Of a stretch of DNA of 24,378 nucleotides, positions 1 through 6,182 are shown piece by piece. This stretch comes from a virus. The notes under the pieces are model-generated. The model was not told where the DNA came from. It did not search any database and was given only the letters and a program-made list of their open reading frames with translations. Within the stretch, counting starts at the first letter, position 1, and every line of letters begins with the position of its first letter. Location of the stretch: the IMG/VR virus record IMGVR_UViG_3300032753_000159, positions 1 through 24,378 of that record; one strand, given 5' to 3'. Position numbers and translations under genes: made by a program.

Positions 1-45
1 ACTAAATCTCTCAAGCCATCTGTTCAAGTAAAAAGGATTGTATAA
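1..45 (+). CDS. C-terminal end of an unidentified upstream gene (partial)
   Basis: Frame 1 is open from the window edge and ends with TAA at 43-45, giving only the last 14 residues (ending VKRIV). The final A of the stop is the first base of the next gene's ATG (TAATG), the same coupling seen at several other junctions here, which is the main reason to call it coding. The product cannot be identified from 14 residues. Confidence 0.55.
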   Translation, partial: TKSLKPSVQVKRIV

Positions 46-422
46 TGTATTGCGTAACACATAAAAGGTACTATCATTCTCTTTGTGTAGACTGTGCTGC
101 TTTAGCTAATAACTCTGTTCAAAACACAGGGGCTATTAGTGGTACTACTTATGGAGCAGGACGTAGTGAAAGTTACTATCCTCCTGGAGCTGGTGTAGGT
201 ATTAAGGACATGGTAAACTCTCCTAGTCATTACACTCAAGGAGGTATTGAAACCATTGACTACATTAAAGCTAAGCTTACTCCTGAAGAGTTTAAAGGTT
301 ATTTAAAAGGTAACATCATTAAGTACACTTCTAGAGCAGGTCTTAAGGATGAAGTAGCGCAAGAGTTCTCCAAAGCGAAATGGTATATTCAAAGGATGAT
401 TGATGAGCTTGACCCTAGCTGA
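45..422 (+). CDS. DUF3310-type phage protein with N-terminal Cys/His cluster
   Basis: This 125-residue protein has two parts. Residues about 55-123 look like the DUF3310 domain common in phage early regions, with the typical features VNSPSHY, GGIETIDYI, GNIIKY and AKWYIQRMI. Some members are annotated as nucleotide kinase by similarity to T7 gp1.7, but I see no evidence here for that activity. Residues 3-17 carry Cys3, His6, Cys14 and Cys17, which could bind a metal. The start ATG at 45 overlaps the preceding stop and has an AAGGA ribosome site about 8 bases upstream. The gene overlaps the next one by 20 bases. Domain assignment is from pattern memory; the function is unknown. Confidence 0.85.
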   Translation: MYCVTHKRYYHSLCVDCAALANNSVQNTGAISGTTYGAGRSESYYPPGAGVGIKDMVNSPSHYTQGGIETIDYIKAKLTPEEFKGYLKGNIIKYTSRAGLKDEVAQEFSKAKWYIQRMIDELDPS

Positions 423-573
423 TATAATATACCGTCTTAAGCAATTAGACGAAATGGATGTAACAGATATTCTTGGTTTAACTACTGAGGATATCTGTGA
501 GAGGTTCTCTGATATAATCGAAGAGAAAGCAGATTTACTTGAACAACTACTAAAGGACGATGATGACAACTAA
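403..573 (+). CDS. small acidic helical protein of unknown function (56 aa)
   Basis: A short frame starting ATG-AGC-TTG at 403 and ending TAA at 571-573 encodes 56 residues, beginning MSLTLADIIYRLKQLDEMD and ending in KDDDDN. It is strongly acidic and predicted to be helical. An AAGGA site at 392-396 lies 6 bases before the start. It overlaps the upstream gene by 20 bases and runs about 10 bases into the next, filling what would otherwise be a gap in this compact operon. I do not recognise a family. The alternative in-frame start ATG-GAT-GTA is less likely because it lacks a comparable ribosome site. Confidence 0.7.
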   Translation: MSLTLADIIYRLKQLDEMDVTDILGLTTEDICERFSDIIEEKADLLEQLLKDDDDN

Positions 574-784
574 AAAACCACTACATGACATGGGTCCTCC
601 TATTGAGCAGGAGATTCCAGGCCTCCGTGACTTTTACGCAACATCAGTATTGTCAGGAGCAATCTCTGCTGCTGGTGTTCCAGAGACAAACGTAGAAGAG
701 TATTGTGAAGTTATTGCTCATTTCTCTTATGTCATGGCAGATGCAATGATGGTAGAAAAGTACAAGAAGAATACGAGGCACTAA
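563..784 (+). CDS. small phage protein of unknown function (73 aa)
   Basis: The frame has two successive ATG codons, at 560 and 563. I prefer 563 because the AGGA at 554-557 then lies 5 bases upstream, against 2 bases for the first. The product carries a segment DFYATSVLSGAI and a C-terminal YVMADAMM helix. This layout resembles small phage proteins of the type 'DxFAAxALxG ... YxxADAMM', which have no known function. That resemblance is from memory and tentative. The gene sits in the rightward accessory operon, one base before the next ATG. Confidence 0.75.
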   Translation: MTTKKPLHDMGPPIEQEIPGLRDFYATSVLSGAISAAGVPETNVEEYCEVIAHFSYVMADAMMVEKYKKNTRH

Positions 785-785
785 G

Positions 786-941
786 ATGGATTATGCACAT
801 ACACTATTACTTATTAAAAAGTATAGCAGTGACTATTTGATTGCTGCTAATGGACGTAAGTTTAAAGAAGCAGCTTTACTGGCTCAGTTTATGAGTGAAC
901 TATCTAGCCAGTTAAGTGCTATTACAAAGGAAATGAAATGA
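786..941 (+). CDS. small helical protein of unknown function (51 aa)
   Basis: ATG at 786 opens a 51-residue frame ending TGA at 939-941. It begins MDYAHTLLLIKKYSSDYL and is predicted helical, with alternating hydrophobic and charged residues. Its stop overlaps the next gene's start in an ATGA arrangement. It starts one base after the previous stop, so it exactly fills the space between two neighbours. There is no strong ribosome site, which suggests translational coupling. No family recognised. Confidence 0.7.
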   Translation: MDYAHTLLLIKKYSSDYLIAANGRKFKEAALLAQFMSELSSQLSAITKEMK

Positions 942-1213
942 TTGATTTAGATAATGTATTTGCAGGATTGAAACGACTTGAAGAAGTATTGAACACAGCA
1001 GACCAGTTAATGCCTATTGTGTTTAGTCGTTGTCAGGAATCAGGAACTAGCTTAAAAGATTTAGATGCTATTCAACAAATGTTGTTAGTTCAAGACTTGA
1101 TTAAGATAGTACAGCCTCTTAACGATAAGTTGTTAGAGCTACAGACTACAGCTTTCTTTAGAGAGCTACAGCCTCCTCATCCTGCTAATTATCCTGCAGA
1201 ACCTGTATTGTAA
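938..1213 (+). CDS. phage protein of unknown function (91 aa), last gene of rightward operon
   Basis: A 91-residue soluble, mainly helical protein, beginning MIDLDNVFAGLKRLEEVLN, with a proline-rich C-terminal tail (residues about 78-91, QPPHPANYPAEP). The ATG overlaps the upstream TGA (ATGA), and AAAGGAA lies just before it. It is the last + strand gene before the terminator at 1240. I do not recognise a family. Confidence 0.8.
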   Translation: MIDLDNVFAGLKRLEEVLNTADQLMPIVFSRCQESGTSLKDLDAIQQMLLVQDLIKIVQPLNDKLLELQTTAFFRELQPPHPANYPAEPVL

Positions 1214-1239
1214 GAATTCTCGGTAGTTGTATTTTATGG

Positions 1240-1264
1240 CCCTGCTTCGTGCAGGGTCTTTTTA
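1240..1264 (+). terminator. Rho-independent terminator of the rightward operon
   Basis: CCCTGC (1240-1245), loop TTCGT, GCAGGG (1251-1256), then TCTTTTT and more T-rich sequence. This is a textbook intrinsic terminator for + strand transcripts, 27 bases after the last + gene. On the - strand the stem is followed by CCATAAAAT rather than a T tract, so it would serve the leftward lysis operon poorly. Its T tract overlaps the Rz stop codon at 1262-1264. Confidence 0.9.
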
Positions 1265-1666
1265 TTTAATGCTTAGTTGCTCTTTAACATAATCTTGGAG
1301 GGAGACGAGCTGCTGAGTGGTATTGGCACACTGTAGAGCAAATACAGGGTCTGTGGTGAAGCCATTAACTCTGACGAGGGTGTCGCTGGGGCTGGACACG
1401 GAGCTGCTACCATTGATGTGCAACCCACTGTACATAGCAGTAAGGCGAGTAAGCTGGTTCTTATAATCATTAGTTACCTTTTCTGTTACTAGTTGTTGTT
1501 GTTTGACTAAGTCTTTAGTATGTTCTTCCTGTACCTTAGCTGTGGATACTACTTGTTCTTTGTAGTTAGCAAAGCGAAGATGCTCTACATAGAAACCACC
1601 AATGAATGAAAGTACAAGCAATCCCACAGCAATAATAAACTTCATATAGATATTAGGCGTAGGCAT
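1262..1666 (-). CDS. Rz: Rz-like inner-membrane spanin subunit
   Basis: The 134-residue product has one N-terminal transmembrane segment (residues about 9-25, FIIAVGLLVLSFIGGF) followed by a charged, coiled-coil-like periplasmic region (about 30-75, rich in Lys, Glu and Gln) and a C-terminal domain with one Cys. This is the i-spanin layout: it is anchored in the inner membrane and, with Rz1, joins inner and outer membranes for the last step of lysis. Its ATG overlaps the holin stop (TAATG). A separate Rz1 frame lies wholly inside it, which strongly supports the call. Sequence identity between spanins is low, so the identification rests on architecture and position. Confidence 0.88.
   Translation of the reverse strand: MPTPNIYMKFIIAVGLLVLSFIGGFYVEHLRFANYKEQVVSTAKVQEEHTKDLVKQQQLVTEKVTNDYKNQLTRLTAMYSGLHINGSSSVSSPSDTLVRVNGFTTDPVFALQCANTTQQLVSLQDYVKEQLSIK
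1273..1470 (-). CDS. Rz1: Rz1-like outer-membrane spanin lipoprotein, nested in Rz
   Basis: A 65-residue frame in the +1 register relative to Rz and completely contained in it. It begins MIIRTSLLALLLCTVGC, a lipoprotein signal with a hydrophobic core and a lipobox-like TVGC (lipidated Cys17, although position -3 is Thr rather than Leu). A short Pro-rich stretch (PCPAPATP) follows, typical of Rz1. AAAAGG lies 6 bases before the ATG. The nested, overlapping arrangement matches lambda Rz/Rz1. The frame ends 11 bases before the Rz stop. The o-spanin role is inferred from these features. Confidence 0.82.
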   Translation of the reverse strand: MIIRTSLLALLLCTVGCTSMVAAPCPAPATPSSELMASPQTLYLLYSVPIPLSSSSPSKIMLKSN

Positions 1667-1869
1667 TATTTAATGTCCAATGGTTTAGTTGTCGTAGCTC
1701 TAAGATAGGCAATAACAATTCCAATTACAAACATAGAAATGCTGTAGACTTTAGGGTCTATTAAGCTTTGTAGATAAGAGGAGTTATCAGATACAGCTCC
1801 TAAAAGAAATAGGAGACCAGAGAACCACATAGTCCTTGATTTCCAAGCTCCATGTATTCTCTGTTTCAT
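1666..1869 (-). CDS. small two-helix holin
   Basis: A 67-residue protein with a basic N-terminus ([12 protein letters not shown]), two hydrophobic segments (about 14-28 and 43-58) separated by a polar turn containing SDNSSYLQSLIDP, and a basic tail (RATTTKPL). The size, the two membrane passes and the place between endolysin and spanin genes indicate the holin that releases the cytosolic endolysin. The 'WKSRTxW ... TTKPL' frame resembles small phage holins seen elsewhere. The start overlaps the previous stop and the stop overlaps the Rz start, both as TAATG, so it is tightly coupled. Confidence 0.82.
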   Translation of the reverse strand: MKQRIHGAWKSRTMWFSGLLFLLGAVSDNSSYLQSLIDPKVYSISMFVIGIVIAYLRATTTKPLDIK

Positions 1870-2033
1870 TACATTCTCTTTTTAGTAGATACTTTGCCTT
1901 TAGGCTTAACCTTAGACTTACCTGCTTTAGACAGAGCAATAGCGATAGCTTGCTTCTGTGGTTTTCCTTCTTTTACAGAAGTAGAAATGTTTTTAGAGAT
2001 TGTCTTTTTAAAACTACCAGTTTTAAGAGGCAT
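1869..2033 (-). CDS. DUF6496-like small basic protein (54 aa)
   Basis: ATG at 2033 opens a 54-residue frame that begins [16 protein letters not shown] and continues with a [16 protein letters not shown] segment and a Lys-rich tail. This 'KTISxNI ... G.[14 protein letters not shown]' pattern matches the widespread small phage protein family DUF6496 (family name from memory; function unknown). AAGGA lies 7 bases upstream, inside the end of the endolysin gene, and the stop overlaps the holin ATG as TAATG. Its high charge suggests nucleic acid binding, but that is only a guess. Confidence 0.82.
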   Translation of the reverse strand: MPLKTGSFKKTISKNISTSVKEGKPQKQAIAIALSKAGKSKVKPKGKVSTKKRM

Positions 2034-2036
2034 AAG

Positions 2037-2486
2037 TTATCCTTTATAATTTGCATGTAGAAAGCAATCTTGCTCAGCAAGTCTGCGTGTTAAAATACTA
2101 TCGCTGTACTTCCCAGCTACCATAGACCATTTAAGAAACTCTTTAGAAGCAGCTTCTTTGTTTCCTGCTTTAAGTAACTTTAGAAGAGTCGAACGATTAA
2201 AAGCACCAGTACCTAAGTTAAAAGTAAAGGACACTAGAGCATCAAATTCATTCTGACTAAGGCTTAGTCCTTGTGCATTGACAGCAGTCTCTGCAGCAGT
2301 CACATCTCTTCTAAGAAGTGAAGTAGCTTGTCCCATAGTAATAGGACTTCCTGAAACACAGCCATCATTAGGTACAATGAGGTGACCGTACCCTACTGTC
2401 CATTTACCTGCAGTATCCATGTAAGGCATACTACGGAATCCTTCAAAGTGCTTAATCTGCTCAATACCTGCGTCAGAAGTCTTCAT
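2037..2486 (-). CDS. endolysin, GH24 (T4-type) lysozyme
   Basis: A muramidase of 149 residues that cleaves the MurNAc-GlcNAc bond of peptidoglycan. The GH24 catalytic triad is visible: Glu15 in HFEGFR, Asp24 in YMDTAG and Thr30 in WTVGYGH, with the same spacing as Glu11/Asp20/Thr26 of T4 lysozyme. The later ALVSFTFNLGTGAF segment (about 84-97) is also typical. There is no signal peptide or N-terminal membrane anchor, so export should depend on the holin. The start overlaps the stop of the upstream gene (ATGA). Confidence 0.95.
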   Translation of the reverse strand: MKTSDAGIEQIKHFEGFRSMPYMDTAGKWTVGYGHLIVPNDGCVSGSPITMGQATSLLRRDVTAAETAVNAQGLSLSQNEFDALVSFTFNLGTGAFNRSTLLKLLKAGNKEAASKEFLKWSMVAGKYSDSILTRRLAEQDCFLHANYKG

Positions 2487-2887
2487 AGGTTATAGTAAGG
2501 AAGTTTAAAGTTAGTACCATTGATATTGATAGTAACAAAACCTACAGGGTTAGCTGGTAAAGTATGTGTACCTGCTGTAGCTGTTATTGAAGTAGTATTC
2601 GTTAATGCTACATTACCTGTGATACTTCCTGATACAGCAACACCTGAAAGAGAACCGCCAGTAACATTAATAGCATCTTCATTCTGAGTAGCTAAAGTAC
2701 CAAGACCTAGATTCTGCCTTGCTCCTGCAGCACTGGTAGCACCTGTACCACCTGAAGAAACAGGAGCTACAATGTTACCGCCTTGTGCTTGCTGAATGTA
2801 GTTACCTAAGTTACGGAACCAGTCACGCCAGCTCTGTACTTCACTAATCTTATCTTGTGGTATCGGAGGTAAGTTATTAACGGCCAT
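2483..2887 (-). CDS. short tail-fibre-like virion protein (134 aa)
   Basis: The N-terminus holds a short amphipathic helix (SEVQSWRDWFRNLGNYIQQ, about 15-33). It is followed by a segment common in phage tail fibres, SSGGTGATSAAGARQNLGLG (about 44-63), and then a Ser/Thr/Gly-rich beta stretch ending FKLPYYNL. The fibre-type repeat is strong evidence of a trimeric fibre or spike component, although the protein is far shorter than the long fibres here. It could be a fibre tip or a head/tail decoration. It overlaps the ATP-grasp gene by 11 bases and the endolysin by 4. Confidence 0.7.
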   Translation of the reverse strand: MAVNNLPPIPQDKISEVQSWRDWFRNLGNYIQQAQGGNIVAPVSSGGTGATSAAGARQNLGLGTLATQNEDAINVTGGSLSGVAVSGSITGNVALTNTTSITATAGTHTLPANPVGFVTININGTNFKLPYYNL

Positions 2888-4217
2888 CTTCTACCTCGAA
2901 AGCGTAACCACAGCCTTGTAAATCATCTAAACTATCTTGTACTTTACAGCCAATGTCAAGTCTGTAAGCAATACTGTTTGGAATCTCAATCTTTTTCTTA
3001 ATCTTGCCGTAAACAGACTCACGAGCTTTTTCAATACTATCTCCTAAACCAACAACAGTGCAGCAGTAATCACCAGCAGTAACAAACATGGGAACATTCT
3101 CTTTGAGTTCACCGTCAACCATTGCAGGACCTTTGCCCCACTGAACTTCACAAAGATGTACGTCATTGACTGCATCTTCCATTGTCAAGCCCCAGATAGG
3201 ATAACCAGAGTTTTCCTTCTTAGTTAAGCGACTGTAAGGATAATCAGGAATAGTAACCACAACACCGCAAGCAATCTTGTCGTATACTTTGAATGTGTCT
3301 TTACCATCAATCATGTCAAGCATCCACTGAGCAGGGTCACCTTTGTGTAAAGACATCTGAATGTTAAACAAAGGCCAGCCTGGGCGAGTAGTGAACTCTA
3401 AAGGCCATGCTTTACCTTGTTTGTCAATAATGCAGTTAACATCGATGTAGCCAGTGTAGCCAATACCATGAAGCATATCTTCTAATGGCTTGAGCATCTG
3501 TTCAGCTAATTTAGATTCTTTAGTGTATCGAACAATAGTACCTTGCTCACCAGTAGTAACACCTAGTTCACCATCCATGAGCTTCTTGTGTTCCCAAGAC
3601 TCACAGAAATACTTAGCAAAGCCACAAGCACCAAACCAACCACCGACACCAAACTCAATACCAGGACGGAACTCTTGAAGAATAAACTTACCTTTAAAGG
3701 AATTCTTTTTCTTCCATCGTGTCAACATGTAAAGCATGTCAGCAGCAGACTTAGCTACATAGGATAAAGTCTTATCACCATCACCAATAGGCTTAGATAC
3801 GAATCTACGTGGATTCTCTTTAACGTAAGCAATAGCTTCGTCATAATTATCAAAAGTCTTACTAGGGATAGTAGGAATACCAGCTTTGTTTAGAATCTGT
3901 TCACCGTAGTCACGTTCTTGTTCCCAACGAGTACCAGCTAAGTTTGCACCAAAGATAGGGTAACCTTGTTCACGATAACGCTCTAATCCATGAATGTAAT
4001 AGATGTTATCTGTAACAAAGATTAAGTCAGCCCACTTCATGTGGCTTTCCCATTCAGAGACTCGTTTGATTAAACCGCCATCTCCTACTTCAGAGCGTGA
4101 GCCATCTTTGTTGTGCCTAAGAAACAGCTTAACATCATGTCCAGCTTCTTTGCTTCGTAAGCCAAAGGAAAGACCACAGCCACAGCCTGATGGGTCTATT
4201 ATAAGTACTTTAAGCAT
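2877..4217 (-). CDS. PurD-like ATP-grasp ligase
   Basis: A 446-residue enzyme resembling phosphoribosylamine-glycine ligase (PurD/GARS). Residues 1-100 form a Rossmann-like pre-ATP-grasp domain starting MLKVLIID. The ATP-grasp core spans about 100-300, with VSKPIGDG (Lys142), QEFRPGIEFGVGGW (181-194), GVTTGEQGTIVRY (219-231), GYTGYIDVNCI (253-263) and the metal-ligand-like LEFTTRPGWP (273-282). A C-terminal domain follows. The start at 4217 is preferred to one 30 bases upstream because AAAGG lies just before it and MLKVLIID aligns with the family N-terminus. The PurD glycine-rich start GGGGREH is replaced by PSGCGCG. It overlaps both neighbours, so it is co-expressed with late genes. The substrate is unknown; purine synthesis should not be assumed. 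Confidence 0.82.
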   Translation of the reverse strand: MLKVLIIDPSGCGCGLSFGLRSKEAGHDVKLFLRHNKDGSRSEVGDGGLIKRVSEWESHMKWADLIFVTDNIYYIHGLERYREQGYPIFGANLAGTRWEQERDYGEQILNKAGIPTIPSKTFDNYDEAIAYVKENPRRFVSKPIGDGDKTLSYVAKSAADMLYMLTRWKKKNSFKGKFILQEFRPGIEFGVGGWFGACGFAKYFCESWEHKKLMDGELGVTTGEQGTIVRYTKESKLAEQMLKPLEDMLHGIGYTGYIDVNCIIDKQGKAWPLEFTTRPGWPLFNIQMSLHKGDPAQWMLDMIDGKDTFKVYDKIACGVVVTIPDYPYSRLTKKENSGYPIWGLTMEDAVNDVHLCEVQWGKGPAMVDGELKENVPMFVTAGDYCCTVVGLGDSIEKARESVYGKIKKKIEIPNSIAYRLDIGCKVQDSLDDLQGCGYAFEVEDGR

Positions 4218-4758
4218 GTTTATTACCTTTACTACGATTAGGAGCACGTTGTATTACTTGTAAATTATAATGAACATGTAGACCGCAAACATTTTCACCC
4301 TGTAGCGGAATTATATGGTCTACTTCATAAGGCACTCCTGTTACTGCAGAACACCAAGAAGCTAAGGAATATTCAATTTTAATAGCTTTTAAATCAGCCC
4401 ATTTAGGAGTAGCTTTTAATTTAGTAGCTCTATACTTAGCTCTTTTAGCGTTGTATAGATGTTTATTTTCTTGAAAGTGTTTTTTACTTCTTTGTTTGTT
4501 TTGTTCTGCTAAATTTTCTTTATTTTCTTCGTAGTATTTTTTAGACTGTAAAGACATTTGTTTTTTATTTTTAATCCAATATTGTTTGTTATATTGTTTA
4601 AAATAATCTTTATTATTTTCTTTAAATGTTTTTTGACGAACAGAAATACATTTTTTACATGAACTTGCGTATCCACTTTTTAAATGAGAATCCTTATAAA
4701 ACTCAGTTATTTCTTTTTGAGTTTTACAAGAAGTACATTGTTTAATTAATACATTCAT
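4210..4758 (-). CDS. HNH endonuclease (free-standing, homing-type)
   Basis: The 182-residue protein has an N-terminal zinc module (Cys8, Cys11, Cys34, Cys37), a long Lys/Asn/Glu-rich helical linker (about 40-110) and a C-terminal HNH nuclease: VDHIIPLQG (Asp147, His148), VCGLHV, NLQVI (Asn165) and NRSKGN. The DNA is clearly more AT-rich than its neighbours, with many poly-A/T runs, which suggests recent acquisition. The gene overlaps the ejection protein gene by 4 bases and the ATP-grasp gene by 8, so it sits in the operon without an intron. Probably a selfish or homing nuclease rather than a packaging HNH protein, since no terminase is near. Confidence 0.88.
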   Translation of the reverse strand: MNVLIKQCTSCKTQKEITEFYKDSHLKSGYASSCKKCISVRQKTFKENNKDYFKQYNKQYWIKNKKQMSLQSKKYYEENKENLAEQNKQRSKKHFQENKHLYNAKRAKYRATKLKATPKWADLKAIKIEYSLASWCSAVTGVPYEVDHIIPLQGENVCGLHVHYNLQVIQRAPNRSKGNKHA

Positions 4759-6173
4759 AGGTTTTTCTCTTTAGCGATAGCACCAGCAGTTGTAGCACCA
4801 ATAAATAATCTCATAGCACGACTAATATCTTGAGGTGTCTGAGCACCTTGCATAATGTCAGTAATGTTATTATACACTTTATCAGAGAGTTTCATCTGTT
4901 TTTTAACTTCAGGACCAATAGTTCCCCACATCTTTTTAGCTTCTACAGCCGTAGTGCCTTTTAAGTAACTTAAGAATTCTTGATTAAATACTTTAACTCC
5001 TTCAGGATTCTTACCTAAGTTTTGTAATTGGTCTTTAATAGCAGCTCCACTATTATTAGCAAATAAAGTAGGTAATGTATCTTTAGCTAAAGCAACACGT
5101 TCTGTTTCGTATGCTTTTCGAGCAATTTCTTCAGAACGTTTATTTGTTGTTCTTTCAAGATAGTCATTAAAAGCATCACGGGCTTTTTGAGTTTCGGTGG
5201 TTGTAGCATCTTTACTAAATTTAAGATTTTCAACTACTTTATCGCCTGTTAAAGGATTACCTTTAGCATTTTCAAAAAATTGAGAATAAGCATCTTTTTT
5301 AGACGGAATATCACCATGTAGAGATTTAAATTCAGGAGAATCTAAAAAAGTGCTTGCTTGTTTACCTTTAGGAAAAGCCACATTATCATAAGATTGTTTA
5401 GCATCTTCATATAAAGAATGAGAAATAGACTTACCTTCAGCGACTGGAATATCAGGGTGTGCTTCTTTTAAAACAGCATTTGCTTCATCGATATTTTTAG
5501 TAGAGCCTATGCCTAGTGTTTTTGCTTCTTCTTCTAAAGTTTGTCCTACAGCTTTGTAATCAGCAGGTTTTCTCTTTTCAATAAACTCACCAGCTTTTTT
5601 AACAACTGTACCAGCAAAAGGAATATCCATTGATTTAACAATAGCTTTAGTTGCATATTTAGTAGCATACTCTGCTGCTCTTTTTTCAATCATTTGCCCT
5701 ACTTTGGTAGACAAACCTACACCAGGAGTAACCATACCTGCTGCAAATTGCGTACCTGCACCAAAACCTAAATCTTCAGCTCCTGCTTCTAAAAGACCTG
5801 AAACAGCACCGCCAATAGCTCCTACAGTACCTGTAACAATAGCACCTGGACCTGTTACAAATCCTAAAGCACCTCCAAAAGCACCTCCTGTGACAGCTCC
5901 TGCAGCAGCCCTAGTAGCATAGTCTCCAGCAGTTAATTTACCTGCTTTAGAAGGGTCTCTTCCAAATAATTCTTGAGCTTTAGTACCTGCGTCAACCATG
6001 CTTTGTCTATCTTTAGCAGAAGGAGATAAATGATTGATAATTTCAGTGGGCGTGTATCCTGACTTTTCAGCAGAGTCTTTATCAAACCCTGATTGCTGAG
6101 ACAAGTGAGCAGCTATCTCATCATCTGAATATCCAGCTTTTCTAGCACCTACGACATCAAAATCTACTGGCAT
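4755..6173 (-). CDS. internal virion / DNA ejection protein (472 aa)
   Basis: Two related helical motifs open the protein: VGARKAGYSDDEIAAHLS (8-25) and SAEKSGYTPTEIINHLSP (34-51). This 'GYSxxEIxxHL' type is familiar from phage ejection and internal virion proteins. Residues about 88-132 are a long Gly/Ala-rich hydrophobic stretch with GxxxG spacing that could enter a membrane. The rest is a helical, Lys/Glu/Ala-rich region ending in another hydrophobic patch (FIGATTAGAIA). The protein lies downstream of two other internal-protein genes, as ejection proteins do in podoviruses. The role in forming the DNA channel across the cell envelope is inferred. No enzymatic motif seen. Confidence 0.72.
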   Translation of the reverse strand: MPVDFDVVGARKAGYSDDEIAAHLSQQSGFDKDSAEKSGYTPTEIINHLSPSAKDRQSMVDAGTKAQELFGRDPSKAGKLTAGDYATRAAAGAVTGGAFGGALGFVTGPGAIVTGTVGAIGGAVSGLLEAGAEDLGFGAGTQFAAGMVTPGVGLSTKVGQMIEKRAAEYATKYATKAIVKSMDIPFAGTVVKKAGEFIEKRKPADYKAVGQTLEEEAKTLGIGSTKNIDEANAVLKEAHPDIPVAEGKSISHSLYEDAKQSYDNVAFPKGKQASTFLDSPEFKSLHGDIPSKKDAYSQFFENAKGNPLTGDKVVENLKFSKDATTTETQKARDAFNDYLERTTNKRSEEIARKAYETERVALAKDTLPTLFANNSGAAIKDQLQNLGKNPEGVKVFNQEFLSYLKGTTAVEAKKMWGTIGPEVKKQMKLSDKVYNNITDIMQGAQTPQDISRAMRLFIGATTAGAIAKEKNL

Positions 6174-6182
6174 TGTGTTTCC

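Noticed and set aside
303-569. An 88-codon - strand frame in the early region
   Set aside because: It is antisense to the DUF3310 gene and the 56-residue gene, Ser-rich, and lies in a wholly + strand operon.
1240-1264. Use of the hairpin as a two-way terminator
   Set aside because: The T tract exists only on the + strand side; the - strand side has CCATAAAAT, so efficient termination of the leftward operon is not supported.
1836-2060. Two + strand frames over the holin/DUF6496 region
   Set aside because: Both are antisense to the lysis cassette genes, whose TAATG overlaps and motifs are convincing.
4218-4247. N-terminal extension of the ATP-grasp protein by 10 residues
   Set aside because: The upstream ATG lacks a good ribosome site, and the shorter start gives the usual MLKVLIID family N-terminus with AAAGG upstream.
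5704-5922. Pro/Ala-rich open frame on the + strand
   Set aside because: It mirrors the Gly/Ala-rich hydrophobic stretch of the ejection protein on the other strand; no ribosome site and an isolated position.
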